A stretch of DNA of 64,000 bases, taken from positions 1 to 64,000 of the forward strand of contig CALULY010000001.1 of NCBI GenBank assembly GCA_944321635.1. Reading direction: 5' to 3'. Position numbers and translations under genes: made by a program. Of the stretch, positions 26,702 to 35,348 are shown one piece after another (the first letter of the stretch is position 1; each line of letters begins with the position of its first letter). Under the pieces are notes generated by a model. It saw nothing but the letters and a program-made list of their open reading frames with translations, was not told the DNA's origin and made no database searches. This DNA is from an uncultured Bacteroidaceae bacterium (GTDB lineage: Bacteria; Bacteroidota; Bacteroidia; Bacteroidales; Bacteroidaceae).

Positions 26702-27787
26702 TCAGTGTTTGATGAGTTTTTCCTTGAGTGCGTTGACCACTTCGTCCGGACCTGGGACTATGCCGCCGAGCCTGCCGAAGTGCTCCACGGGGATTGTCCC
26801 GTTGACCGCCAGGCGGATGTCCTCGATCATTTGTCCAGCGTTGAGCTCGACGGAGAGCATCCCTTTGACTTTCTTGGCATATTCCTGTATCGCTTTGGTC
26901 GGGAAGGGCCACAAGGTGATGGGGCGCAACAGGCCGACTTTGATGCCCTCGGCGCGTGCCATCTGTATGGCTTTCTGTCCGATGCGGGCGCATGAGCCGA
27001 ATGCCACGATGAGATATTCGGCGTCGTCGCATTGTATCTCCTCATAGCGCACCTCGTTGTCCTCGATCTCCTTGTACTTGGCTTGCAGGTGGAGATTGCG
27101 GACTTCCATCTTCTGCGGGTCCATCTCAAGCGAAGTGATGATGTTGGGCTTGCGTTCCTCGGCCTTGCCGTTTGCCGCCCACGGGCATTGTGCTATGAGC
27201 TCGGCCTCGGTGCGGCGGGGCTTTTGTTCAGGCAGGACGACTTTTTCCATCATTTGCCCTATCACGCCGTCCGAGAGGATTATGGCGGGGTTGCGGTACT
27301 TGAACGCCAGTTTGAAACCGAGTTCCACAAAGTCGGCCATTTCCTGCACCGATGCAGGGGCGAGTGCTATGAGCCGGTAATCGCCGTGCCCGCCGCCCTT
27401 GGTCGTCTGGAAGTAGTCCGCCTGGCTGGGCTGGATGGTCCCCAGTCCCGGGCCGCCGCGCATTACATTGACGATGAGGCAGGGGAGTTCCGCCCCTGCG
27501 ATGTAGGAGATGCCTTCCTGCTTGAGGCTCACGCCCGGGCTCGACGATGATGTCCAGACCATCTTGCCAGTTGCCGCGCCGCCGTAGACCATGTTGATGG
27601 CCGCCACCTCGCTTTCGGCCTGGAGCACGACCATGCCGGTCGTTTCCCACGGCTTGAGCTCGGCGAGGGTCTCCAGCACCTCGGATTGCGGTGTTATGGG
27701 ATATCCGAAGTAAGCGTCCGCGCCGCAGAGTATTGCGGCGCGCGCTATCGCTTCATTTCCTTTCATTAATAATACTTCTTGAGCCAT
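26702..27787 (-). CDS. 2-oxoacid:ferredoxin oxidoreductase, alpha subunit
   Basis: This 361-aa subunit opens with LMKGNEAIARAAILCGADAYFGYPITPQSE, with the conserved YPITP motif that binds the TPP pyrimidine side. VMRGGPGLGTIQPSQADYF and AFGSCARIGQKAI are further family blocks. It forms the catalytic heterodimer with the beta subunit. VorB- and KorA-type names both fit. The delta ferredoxin subunit gene lies 52 bp upstream. Confidence 0.92.
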   Translation of the reverse strand: MAQEVLLMKGNEAIARAAILCGADAYFGYPITPQSEVLETLAELKPWETTGMVVLQAESEVAAINMVYGGAATGKMVWTSSSSPGVSLKQEGISYIAGAELPCLIVNVMRGGPGLGTIQPSQADYFQTTKGGGHGDYRLIALAPASVQEMADFVELGFKLAFKYRNPAIILSDGVIGQMMEKVVLPEQKPRRTEAELIAQCPWAANGKAEERKPNIITSLEMDPQKMEVRNLHLQAKYKEIEDNEVRYEEIQCDDAEYLIVAFGSCARIGQKAIQMARAEGIKVGLLRPITLWPFPTKAIQEYAKKVKGMLSVELNAGQMIEDIRLAVNGTIPVEHFGRLGGIVPGPDEVVNALKEKLIKH

Positions 27788-27839
27788 AAGTTATATGTTT
27801 TTGACATTTGTTCCACTTCAAGTCCCGATTGCCGGGCAT

Positions 27840-28067
27840 TCATTCCACTCTTGCCCTGTAAACCGTCAGGCAACCGTCGGGGCACACCGTGGCGCACGAG
27901 GTGCATCCGTTGCAGGTGTCTTCCAAGACTTGCTGGGCATAGTTGTACCCCTTGAGGTTGACCTCCTTGGCAAGTGCCAGGACGTGCAGGGGGCAAGCTA
28001 CGACACACAGGTTGCAGCCCTTGCAACGCTCGGTGTCAACGACCACTACTCCTTTTACTTTTCCCAT
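27840..28067 (-). CDS. 2-oxoacid:ferredoxin oxidoreductase, delta subunit (2x[4Fe-4S] ferredoxin)
   Basis: This 75-aa protein has two four-cysteine cluster motifs: C15, C18, C21, C25 and C52, C55, C58, C62, each ending in CP. It passes electrons from the catalytic subunits to ferredoxin. It is the first structural gene of the operon and has its own -7 motif upstream. Confidence 0.92.
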   Translation of the reverse strand: MGKVKGVVVVDTERCKGCNLCVVACPLHVLALAKEVNLKGYNYAQQVLEDTCNGCTSCATVCPDGCLTVYRARVE

Positions 28068-28101
28068 ATTGTTACGCTTTATGTTTTTGAATTGGTATAT
28101 G

Positions 28102-28109
28102 CAAATATA
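28102..28109 (-). promoter_or_regulatory. -7 motif for the oxidoreductase operon
   Basis: TATATTTG on the minus strand, about 35 bases before the delta-subunit start. Confidence 0.55.
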
Positions 28110-28180
28110 TGTTTTGTTCTGAACAAATGTAAGCTGGAGAGCCTTATTTTATGTGAAATCATGCTCCAGTGCTTACACTT

Positions 28181-28462
28181 TTACTGGTTGAACTGGTCTT
28201 TGTAGTAGTAGTTGAGTATCTCGACTATCATTTTCCTTGCCGTGGCGGCGGGGCTCGCGGGGTTGATGTCTATCGCCCGCTGGTAGGCGTTCAGGGCCCG
28301 TTGCCAGTCCTCCCGCTTGCGGTGGGCGTTGCCGAGGGTGTAGTAGATCATTTCGAGCCGCCCCGTGTCTGTCTCCTTGCTCGCCTCAGCCTCGCACATA
28401 GCCACGGCCTCATCGATGCGTCCGTCGGCGATGAGCGACTTGATGGTTTCAATCTGTTGCAT
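28181..28462 (-). CDS. small TPR-repeat protein (93 aa)
   Basis: The protein is helical and contains at least one clear tetratricopeptide unit: LEMIYYTLGNAHRKREDWQRALNAYQRAIDINPAS has the W/L-G-Y-A-F-A-P spacing. An N-terminal helix pair (IKSLIADGRIDEAVAMCEAEA) looks like a further degenerate unit. TPR proteins bind partner proteins, and the partner here is unknown. It lies upstream of the oxidoreductase operon in the same direction with its own -7 motif. Confidence 0.8.
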   Translation of the reverse strand: MQQIETIKSLIADGRIDEAVAMCEAEASKETDTGRLEMIYYTLGNAHRKREDWQRALNAYQRAIDINPASPAATARKMIVEILNYYYKDQFNQ

Positions 28463-28487
28463 GGTGGGTTGTTAATTTAAGTGCATA

Positions 28488-28495
28488 CAAACTTA
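28488..28495 (-). promoter_or_regulatory. -7 motif for the TPR gene
   Basis: TAAGTTTG on the minus strand, about 25 bases before the start codon. Confidence 0.5.
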
Positions 28496-28673
28496 GCGAA
28501 AACTTTCGTGCCGCCATCCCCGTTCCAACGTTTTTTGCCGCCGTGGCGTGTATATATAATATAGGTATAGGCGCACCTTCCCTGCCGCCGCACTGGCGGT
28601 GACTGCGACGGCAGCACCACACAGCGGCCGTGCCTGTTTGCCGCTGTGTGGGTGTATATGCCTTGGGGCAAGC

Positions 28674-28933
28674 AATGTGATGCCGGGCATAAAATCACAT
28701 GAGGTCTGGCATAAAAACCACTTAGGTCGGACATAAAGTTCATTTCCTACTGACACAAAGTAAAAACAAAAGTTCTGAATATATAAACAGAACTTTTGTT
28801 TATATAAACAGAAGTTTTGAATATATAAACAAAACTTCTGAATATACTTTATGTACGGGGGAAACGAAGTTTATGCCAGACCTGATGGGACTTTACGCCC
28901 CGCTTGGCAGGGGTTTGTACCTGACTTCGCATG
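28674..28933. repeat. composite phased array, family 1 copy B (four 21-bp core units)
   Basis: The core has four 21-bp units, 28763-28783, 28784-28804, 28805-28825 and 28826-28846, centred on CAAAAGTTCTG, CAGAACTTTTG, CAGAAGTTTTG and CAAAACTTCTG. The junction of units 2 and 3 is the palindrome TGTTTATATAAACA. To the left, 22-bp units end in CATAAAAT, CATAAAAA, CATAAAGT and CACAAAGT at 28695, 28717, 28739 and 28761. To the right, units begin ACTTTATG, AGTTTATG and ACTTTACG at 28846, 28868 and 28890. The array lies between two divergent genes. No gene is seen in 28500-29060. Confidence 0.88.
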
Positions 28934-29107
28934 GCCAATGCCTTGCTCAATCTGCACCTATGCCCCGTATTCGCGTTTCCCTGGTCTTGCCAGGAGCTGC
29001 CGCGCGTGCTGCTTTGCCGCCAAAATCAAGGTGGGGCGCGGTTTATAGGGAAGAAAGTGTCATCTTTGCACGACCAATCCGTCAAAGACGGGCAAAGGGT
29101 GTGCGAC

Positions 29108-30298
29108 ATGAGGATTATCGTAGTCAACAAATTCTATTACAACCGTGGTGGCGACTGCACTGCCACTTTGGCCACCGAGCGCATATTGAGGGAGCATGGG
29201 CATGACGTTGCTGTATTTGCGATGGATTATCCGGAGAACCTGCCTTCCCCTTGGCAACCCTATTTTGCACCGCAAGCCGATTTCGGCGGCTCGGCGGGGC
29301 AACGGCTGCGTGCGCTGGGGCGGCTGTTCTCGCCATCCGACGTTAGGCGCGCTTTCGTGCGGCTGCTTGATGACTTCCGTCCAGACTTGGTGCATCTCAA
29401 CAACATACATTCCTATCTTTCCCCCGTGGTTGCCGAGGCGGCTCATGCGAAGGGAGTGCGGGTCGTGTGGACCATGCACGACTACAAGGCGGTGTGTCCC
29501 TCCTATCTCTGCCTGCGTGGCGGGCAGGTGTGCACTGAGTGCATGGGCGGGACATTCGGCGTGGTGCGCCACAGGTGCATGAAGGGGAGCCTGTTGCAAA
29601 GTACCTTTGCGTGGCTTGAGTCGCTTTGGTGGAACCGCAAGCGGCTGGCACGCGCGGCGGATCGTCTCATCGCACCGTCGGAATTCGTGAGGCAGATGCT
29701 TCTCAAGGGCGGTTTTGCGGCCGGCCAGGTAGTCACTGTTCAGCATTGTGTCCCGAGGCGGCCTGGCGGGTTGTGCGGTGAGCGAGGCGATTACTATTGT
29801 TATGTCGGGCGGCTGTCCCGTGAGAAGGGGGTGGCGACGCTCATCGCTGCTGCCAAAGACTTGCCCCACAAGTTGCTCGTCATCGGCGACGGCCCGATGC
29901 GTGGTGAGCTGGAGGCTATGGCGGGGGGCTGTGGCAAGATCACATTCTGCGGGCACAAGGACTGGCAGGATTTGTCGCGGTTGGTGGGCAGGGCGCGATT
30001 CCTTGTCATGCCCTCAGAGTGCTTGGAGACTTTTGGTCTTGTCAACATCGAGGCCGAATGCCTTGGCACTCCCGTCTTGGCGGCTGACATCGGTGGCATC
30101 CCCGAGACGTTGGCCAGTGACGGGTGCGGTCTGTTGTTCAAGCCTGGCGATGTTTCCGACCTGAAGGACAAGATCGGACGGATGTATGCTACCGACTTCG
30201 ACCATGCGGCGATAGCGGCAATGGCGAGGGAGGCTTATTCCGAGGAGCGCTATTATTCCGACCTGATGTCGCTCTACCGTGAGCTGACAGGGCGGTGA
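29108..30298 (+). CDS. glycosyltransferase family 4 (396 aa)
   Basis: The start MRIIVVNKFYYNRGGDCTAT begins a GT-B fold with the glycine-rich acceptor loop. The middle holds HDYKAVCPSYLCLRGGQVC, with a cysteine-rich segment (C in VCTECMGG and HRCMKG) that recurs in one GT4 subgroup. The donor site is YYCYVGRLSREKGV, then MPSECLETFGLVNIEAE with the EX7E pair. It probably acts in surface glycan assembly. The longer frame from 28931 is rejected because it runs through the repeat array. A weak -7 match (CATCTTTG) is at 29061. Confidence 0.88.
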   Translation: MRIIVVNKFYYNRGGDCTATLATERILREHGHDVAVFAMDYPENLPSPWQPYFAPQADFGGSAGQRLRALGRLFSPSDVRRAFVRLLDDFRPDLVHLNNIHSYLSPVVAEAAHAKGVRVVWTMHDYKAVCPSYLCLRGGQVCTECMGGTFGVVRHRCMKGSLLQSTFAWLESLWWNRKRLARAADRLIAPSEFVRQMLLKGGFAAGQVVTVQHCVPRRPGGLCGERGDYYCYVGRLSREKGVATLIAAAKDLPHKLLVIGDGPMRGELEAMAGGCGKITFCGHKDWQDLSRLVGRARFLVMPSECLETFGLVNIEAECLGTPVLAADIGGIPETLASDGCGLLFKPGDVSDLKDKIGRMYATDFDHAAIAAMAREAYSEERYYSDLMSLYRELTGR

Positions 30299-30356
30299 GG
30301 GGTGGATGCGATGCAATAAAATGCAGGTTGCAACCGTTGTCAAAGTAGGAAAGTAA

Positions 30357-30364
30357 TATCTTTG
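30357..30364 (+). promoter_or_regulatory. -7 motif for the radical SAM gene
   Basis: TATCTTTG, 22 bp before the start codon. Confidence 0.55.
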
Positions 30365-30386
30365 TAATAAATTACTTTAAGAACTT

Positions 30387-31412
30387 ATGGAGGTAAAGAA
30401 CCCTACGGATATGTGCATCATCGTGACCTACCGTTGTCCGATGAGATGCAAGATGTGCAATATATGGCAGAACCCGACGCAAAAGGACAAAGAGATCACC
30501 CCTGCTGAGATGGAGGTGCTGCCAAACGTCAAGTTCATCAACATCACGGGCGGCGAACCATTCGTCCGCGAGGACTTGGAGGAGATTGTCCGCGTGGCAT
30601 TCAAGAAGTCCCCCCGCGTGGTCATCTCGACTTCTGGATGGTTTGAGGACAGGGTCATCGCGCTGGCAAAGAAGTTCCCGAACATCGGCATACGCATCAG
30701 CATCGAGGGCCTCTCGATGAAGAATGACGAGTTGCGCGGCCGTGAGGGAGGTTTCGACAAAGGCTTGCGCATCTTGCTGCGGTTGAAAAGCATGGGGGTG
30801 AAGGACATAGGATTCGGCATCACCGTGTCAAATCACAACTCGGCCGATATGCTTTCGCTCTACCAACTGGCGAAGACGATGGGGATGGAGTTTGCAACGG
30901 CAGCTTTCCACAATTCATATTATTTCCACAAGGAGGACAATTTCATTACAAATAAGGATGAGGTCTGCTCAAACTTCGAGACTCTGATGCGCTGGCAACT
31001 GGCCGAGGCGCACCCTAAGTCGTGGTTCAGAGCCTATTTCAACATGGGTCTCATCAATTACATCCACGGCAACCGTCGCTTGCTCCCTTGCGAGGCGGGG
31101 CTGCTGAACTTCTTTGTGGATCCTTACGGAGAGGTTTATCCATGCAACGGCATGGAGGAAAAGTTCTGGCTTGAGAGCATGGGCAACATCAGGGAGTGCA
31201 AATCGTTTGATGAAATCTGGCGCAGTGAATGTGCAAACCGAGTGCGGGAGAAGGTCAGGAACTGCCCCAAGAACTGCTGGATGGTGGGCACCGTCTCTCC
31301 AGTGATGAAGAAGCACATCGCAAAACCGTTGAAATGGGTGCTTGCCAACAAACTGCGTGTCATGTCCGGCAAACCAATCTGCATCGAGCTCAACGAGGAA
31401 CAGCTGCCGTGA
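30387..31412 (+). CDS. radical SAM protein with C-terminal SPASM-like cysteines (341 aa)
   Basis: The radical SAM cluster motif CX3CX2C is C17, C21, C24 (YRCPMRCKMCNIW), and FINITGGEPFVRED holds the GGEP SAM-binding motif. The C-terminal part has LPCEAGLLNFFVDPYGEVYPCNG and RNCPKNCW, a cysteine pattern like SPASM or twitch domains that bind additional clusters. SPASM proteins often modify peptides, but related enzymes act on sugars or lipids. Here it sits between two GT4 genes and its stop overlaps the next start (GTGA), so a role in glycan synthesis is plausible (inference). Confidence 0.88.
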   Translation: MEVKNPTDMCIIVTYRCPMRCKMCNIWQNPTQKDKEITPAEMEVLPNVKFINITGGEPFVREDLEEIVRVAFKKSPRVVISTSGWFEDRVIALAKKFPNIGIRISIEGLSMKNDELRGREGGFDKGLRILLRLKSMGVKDIGFGITVSNHNSADMLSLYQLAKTMGMEFATAAFHNSYYFHKEDNFITNKDEVCSNFETLMRWQLAEAHPKSWFRAYFNMGLINYIHGNRRLLPCEAGLLNFFVDPYGEVYPCNGMEEKFWLESMGNIRECKSFDEIWRSECANRVREKVRNCPKNCWMVGTVSPVMKKHIAKPLKWVLANKLRVMSGKPICIELNEEQLP

Positions 31413-32500
31413 GGATTGTAGTCACAGGCTTCAGGGGGATACCTGGCATACAGGGCGGGGTGGAGACGCATTGCGAAGCATTGCTGCCCCGCATAGTGGA
31501 CGACCGCCACGAGGTCATCGTGGTGAGGCGCAAGGGTTTCGTTGCAAAAGGATATGAAACGCTCCTCTACAAAGGGGTCAAGATAAAGGACATCCCCAAC
31601 CTGAAGAGCAAGAGCCTTGAGTCTGTCATCCACACTTTCCGCGCCGTCATCTATGCCAAGAGGGTGCGGGCTGACATCATCCACATCCATGCAATAGGTC
31701 CCGCGCTGATGGTGCCGTTTGCCAAGCTGCTGGGAATGAAAGTGGTCATGACGCACCACGGACCAGACTATGACCGTCAAAAGTGGGGACGGTTCGCCAA
31801 GTTCATACTAAGGCTTGGGGAGAGTTGGGGCATCAGATGGGCGGATGCGGTGATTGTCATCTCCAGCCACATCCAAAACATCGTCAACACCAGATGCCCG
31901 TCGCAACGGCACGTTTACTTGATTCGCAATGGGTTCGCCCTGCCGCCGGTCACAGATGGGGACGGCTACCTGGAACGTCTGGGGTTGCGTGGTGGGAGAT
32001 ACGTCCTTGCGGTCGGCCGCTTCGTTAAAGAAAAAGGGTTTGACTTGTTGATAGACGCTTTTTGCCGGTTGGGTTATGATGATGTGCGCCTTGTCATCGC
32101 CGGGGATGCAGACCATGAGGATGCTTATTCCCAGATGCTGAAACAGAAAGCAAAGGATGCCGGCGTCGTCCTGACAGGGTTTGTGCAGAAAGACAAAATA
32201 GCGGTGTTGTGCCGTTCATGCTCTCTTTTTGTCCTTCCCTCTTTCCATGAGGGGTTGCCAATCTCATTGCTTGAGGCCATGTCGTGCGGTGCTGATGTGC
32301 TGGTGAGCGACATTCCTGCCAATGCCGAGGTGGGATTGCAGCCGTGCCACTACTTCAAGACAGGCGATGTGTCAGACATGGCGGCTAAAATAAAGCAGCA
32401 TCTCGACAATCCGACTCGCCAGTCTTACGACATGAGCCAGTATGATTGGGACAAGATCGCCGCGCAGACCAAGGCTGTCTATGACTCATTGATGGGTTGA
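31409..32500 (+). CDS. glycosyltransferase family 4, GTG start (363 aa)
   Basis: The GTG start overlaps the upstream TGA as GTGA. The first residues RIVVTGFRGIPGIQGGVETHC give the glycine-rich loop of GT-B enzymes. Further blocks are HIHAIGPAL, THHGPDYDRQKWGR and the donor-binding LPSFHEGLPISLLEAMSCG with the EX7E pair (EGLPISLLE). It matches GT4 enzymes of exopolysaccharide loci. It converges with the next gene, with only 2 bp between stops. Confidence 0.9.
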   Translation: MRIVVTGFRGIPGIQGGVETHCEALLPRIVDDRHEVIVVRRKGFVAKGYETLLYKGVKIKDIPNLKSKSLESVIHTFRAVIYAKRVRADIIHIHAIGPALMVPFAKLLGMKVVMTHHGPDYDRQKWGRFAKFILRLGESWGIRWADAVIVISSHIQNIVNTRCPSQRHVYLIRNGFALPPVTDGDGYLERLGLRGGRYVLAVGRFVKEKGFDLLIDAFCRLGYDDVRLVIAGDADHEDAYSQMLKQKAKDAGVVLTGFVQKDKIAVLCRSCSLFVLPSFHEGLPISLLEAMSCGADVLVSDIPANAEVGLQPCHYFKTGDVSDMAAKIKQHLDNPTRQSYDMSQYDWDKIAAQTKAVYDSLMG

Positions 32501-32502
32501 TG

Positions 32503-33357
32503 TCAGACGCTGCCTATGGCGACGTTGCACCATTTGCCGCCGTGCAACTCCATCACTTCTTTTATCCCAGCCTCTTTCAAGTCATGGAGTGCCTCCATCC
32601 TGCCGGCATTGATGAGTGAAGGATAGTGCGAGTCAGAGTTGACGACCACCTTTGCTCCCATATCCTTTAATAGATGGTAGTGCGCTCGCCCTATGAACGT
32701 GACACCCTGCTTGGCGTAAGCCTTGGTGTTGACTTCGATGATGTAGCTTTTGCTGGTGGCGAGTTCCAACAACCGTTCCACCTTGTCCGTGTAAAAGCGG
32801 CTTGAAGTCAGCCCCGGGCGGTAGGATTCCACGTTGAAAGAGATTTTGTCCATGTGCCCCAAGATGTCGAATCCGCCAGTCCCGGCCATTTCCATCTGTG
32901 CCTCGAAGTATTTCCCAACGACATACTCCACGTCACCGCTGAATGAATCATCCACTGCCTTCCTGAATTTCTCCACGTTTAGGTCTATGTCAACGAGGCG
33001 GCCTGCCTGGTTGTGGATGAGATGCACTGAACCTATCTTGTAGTCCAGCGTGAGGTTTTTGAAAATGCCAGCCTGCGGATTGATGTCCTGGTCGATGTGG
33101 TCGATCTCGAGACCGCAATATAATTCCAGCCTCTCCTTGTATTCCTCCCTCAACCTATGCATCTCGTGGATGAACACCGGCAACTCCAATGCGAGCATCG
33201 TCCACCGTGTCGTCCATGGCAACGGTGCGTGCGGGCTGACACCGTAGGAGGTGAAGCCTTGCCGCACCGCCTCGTCGAGGAAATCCCTTATCGGAGCGTG
33301 CCCATCGCAGTAGAGTGAATGCGAATGATAGTTGGTCAGATTGCTTGTCATGGTCAT
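32503..33357 (-). CDS. PHP-family phosphatase, histidinol-phosphatase-like (284 aa)
   Basis: The first metal motif is HSHSLYCDGHA near residue 10, and SPHAPLPW and IDHIDQDINP are further metal-binding blocks of the PHP fold seen in HisJ. The Cys/His/Asp pattern and the length fit histidinol phosphatases, which make histidinol from histidinol phosphate. No other his genes are nearby, so another phosphoester could be the substrate. The start at 33357 overlaps the upstream ABC-F stop as ATGA. Confidence 0.8.
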   Translation of the reverse strand: MTMTSNLTNYHSHSLYCDGHAPIRDFLDEAVRQGFTSYGVSPHAPLPWTTRWTMLALELPVFIHEMHRLREEYKERLELYCGLEIDHIDQDINPQAGIFKNLTLDYKIGSVHLIHNQAGRLVDIDLNVEKFRKAVDDSFSGDVEYVVGKYFEAQMEMAGTGGFDILGHMDKISFNVESYRPGLTSSRFYTDKVERLLELATSKSYIIEVNTKAYAKQGVTFIGRAHYHLLKDMGAKVVVNSDSHYPSLINAGRMEALHDLKEAGIKEVMELHGGKWCNVAIGSV

Positions 33358-35225
33358 TGTTTCTTTTCGCTGAGTTCGAGCCATCGGAGTGTTTTGTAGT
33401 CAATCATCGCTATGACCTCGCCGATGCGCTTGGATTTGCTTGTCAAGTCGTCGATGGATAGTTGCCCTGACGAGAGTTCGGTCTCAAGTTGTTTCTTCTC
33501 TTCTTCAAGTTTGTTTATCTCATCTTCGAGCGAAGCGAATTCCTTTTTCTCGGCGTATGTCATCTTGTTGTCATCCTTGCCGGACGAAGGCCTTGCCCGC
33601 TTTTCGCCTTTCGCGGCGGTCGGTTTGGGGTTGTCGGCCTTGTCTTGTGCGGCTTTCCATTGCCTGTAATCGGAATAATTGCCCGGGAAATCCTTTATCT
33701 CCCCGTTGCCGTTGAAGACAAACAGGTGATTGACGATCTTGTCCATGAAGTACCTGTCGTGCGAGACCACGATGACACAGCCCTTGAAGTTGGCAAGATA
33801 GTCCTCGAGGATTTGCATCGTCATGATGTCGAGGTCGTTTGTCGGCTCGTCGAGGATGAGGAAGTTGGGGGATTTCATCAACACTTGGCACAGGTAGAGC
33901 CGTTTCTTCTCCCCTCCGCTCAGTTTCCTGATGTAGTTGTGCTGCTTCTCCGGGGTGAAAAGGAAGTGTTGCAGGAATTGCGATGCCGTCAGCCTTTTGC
34001 CGTTGCCAAGGTCGATTACTTCGGCTACGTCGCGGATGGCGTCTATCACCTTCATGTCGTCATCAAAGTTTATCCCATCCTGCGAGTAGTAACCAAACTT
34101 CACCGTCTCTCCAACCTCCAGGTGTCCCGAGTCGGGAGGCACGATGCCTTGGAGTATCTTGATGAATGTGGACTTGCCCGTCCCGTTGTCCCCGAGGATG
34201 CCCAGTTTGTCATAGCGGCTGAAGGTGTAGGTGAAATCGTCGAGGATCACCTTGTCCCCGAACCGCTTGGAGAGATGCTCCGCCACGAATATCTTGTTGC
34301 CGATGTAGGATGCCTGCGTCGTCAGCTTCACATGGTCCTCGTGCAGCCGCTGCCTGGCAACTTTCTCCAGCTCGTAGAATGCGTCTTTCCTGTACTTTGC
34401 CTTGTGCCCCCGGGCTTGCGGCATACGGCGCATCCACTCCAGTTCGGTGCGGTAGAGGTTGTTCGCCCGCCGGATTTCGGCATTGAGCTCGTCGATGCGC
34501 TCTTGCCGCTTCTCTATATAATATGAATAGTTGCCCTCGTACTGGTAGATCGACTTGTTGTCAATCTCGTAGATGACCGAGCAAACGCGGTCGAGGAAGT
34601 ACCTGTCATGCGTCACCATCAGCAACGTGATGTTGTTGGTCGAGAGGTATCCCTCAAGCCATTCGGTGGCCTTGATGTCCATGTGGTTTGTCGGCTCGTC
34701 AAGGATGAGCAGGTTGGGACGCAGGATGAGGGTGTTTGCCAGCGCGACCCGCTTGAGCTGCCCTCCGGACAGTTGGCTGACGGGCTGGGCGAAGTCGGTT
34801 ATGCCCATCACTCCCAGGATCTGTTTGACTTGCGTCTCATAGTCCCACGCCTTGAGCGCATCCATGCGGTCCATGAGTCGCACCAGCCCCGGGTTGCCAT
34901 CGGTGGCCAGGCATTGTTCATAGAGCTTGATTGTTTCGACCACCTCGTTTGAATGCCAGAAGCAGGCATCAAGCACCGTCATCTCCCCCGGGTAGGACGG
35001 TGACTGCGGCAGGTAGCCGACGCTCACCCCGTTCATCACCGTGATTTTGCCCGAGTCATGGCCGTCATCACCGGCGAGCACCGACAGCAATGTCGATTTG
35101 CCGCAGCCGTTTGCACCGATGAGGCCGATGCGTTGCCCCTCGGATATGGTGAATGACACTCCGTCCAACAGCACCAGGTCGCCGAATGACTTGCTCAGCT
35201 CCTCGACTTGCAACAATGGTCTCAT
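33354..35225 (-). CDS. ABC-F family ATPase, Uup-like (623 aa)
   Basis: Two ABC domains without membrane segments: Walker A GANGCGKST (37-45) and a second GDNGTGKST near residue 350, with signatures LSGGQLKR and LSGGEKKR. A charged linker joins them. The C-terminal tail (about residues 555-620) is a predicted coiled coil (EKKEFASLEDEINKLEEEKK), the feature of Uup, which has been linked to DNA structures and ribosome function. The frame continues far upstream on the antisense of the next gene. The ATG at 35225 was chosen because the ABC domain begins there (MRPLLQVEELSKSF). Confidence 0.88.
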   Translation of the reverse strand: MRPLLQVEELSKSFGDLVLLDGVSFTISEGQRIGLIGANGCGKSTLLSVLAGDDGHDSGKITVMNGVSVGYLPQSPSYPGEMTVLDACFWHSNEVVETIKLYEQCLATDGNPGLVRLMDRMDALKAWDYETQVKQILGVMGITDFAQPVSQLSGGQLKRVALANTLILRPNLLILDEPTNHMDIKATEWLEGYLSTNNITLLMVTHDRYFLDRVCSVIYEIDNKSIYQYEGNYSYYIEKRQERIDELNAEIRRANNLYRTELEWMRRMPQARGHKAKYRKDAFYELEKVARQRLHEDHVKLTTQASYIGNKIFVAEHLSKRFGDKVILDDFTYTFSRYDKLGILGDNGTGKSTFIKILQGIVPPDSGHLEVGETVKFGYYSQDGINFDDDMKVIDAIRDVAEVIDLGNGKRLTASQFLQHFLFTPEKQHNYIRKLSGGEKKRLYLCQVLMKSPNFLILDEPTNDLDIMTMQILEDYLANFKGCVIVVSHDRYFMDKIVNHLFVFNGNGEIKDFPGNYSDYRQWKAAQDKADNPKPTAAKGEKRARPSSGKDDNKMTYAEKKEFASLEDEINKLEEEKKQLETELSSGQLSIDDLTSKSKRIGEVIAMIDYKTLRWLELSEKKQ

Positions 35226-35253
35226 AGTGTGTGTTCCTGTTTGTAAAGCGTTG

Positions 35254-35261
35254 CAAATGTA
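35254..35261 (-). promoter_or_regulatory. -7 motif for the ABC-F gene
   Basis: TACATTTG on the minus strand, about 30 bases before the ATG, with a weak TTGC at -33 spacing. Confidence 0.5.
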
Positions 35262-35348
35262 CGCATTTGCCCGCCTCGCGGCAATAGCTTGCAATGTTGG
35301 TGGAAATATCACTATCTTCACGCCCTCAACCAAAATAAGAAACAGATT

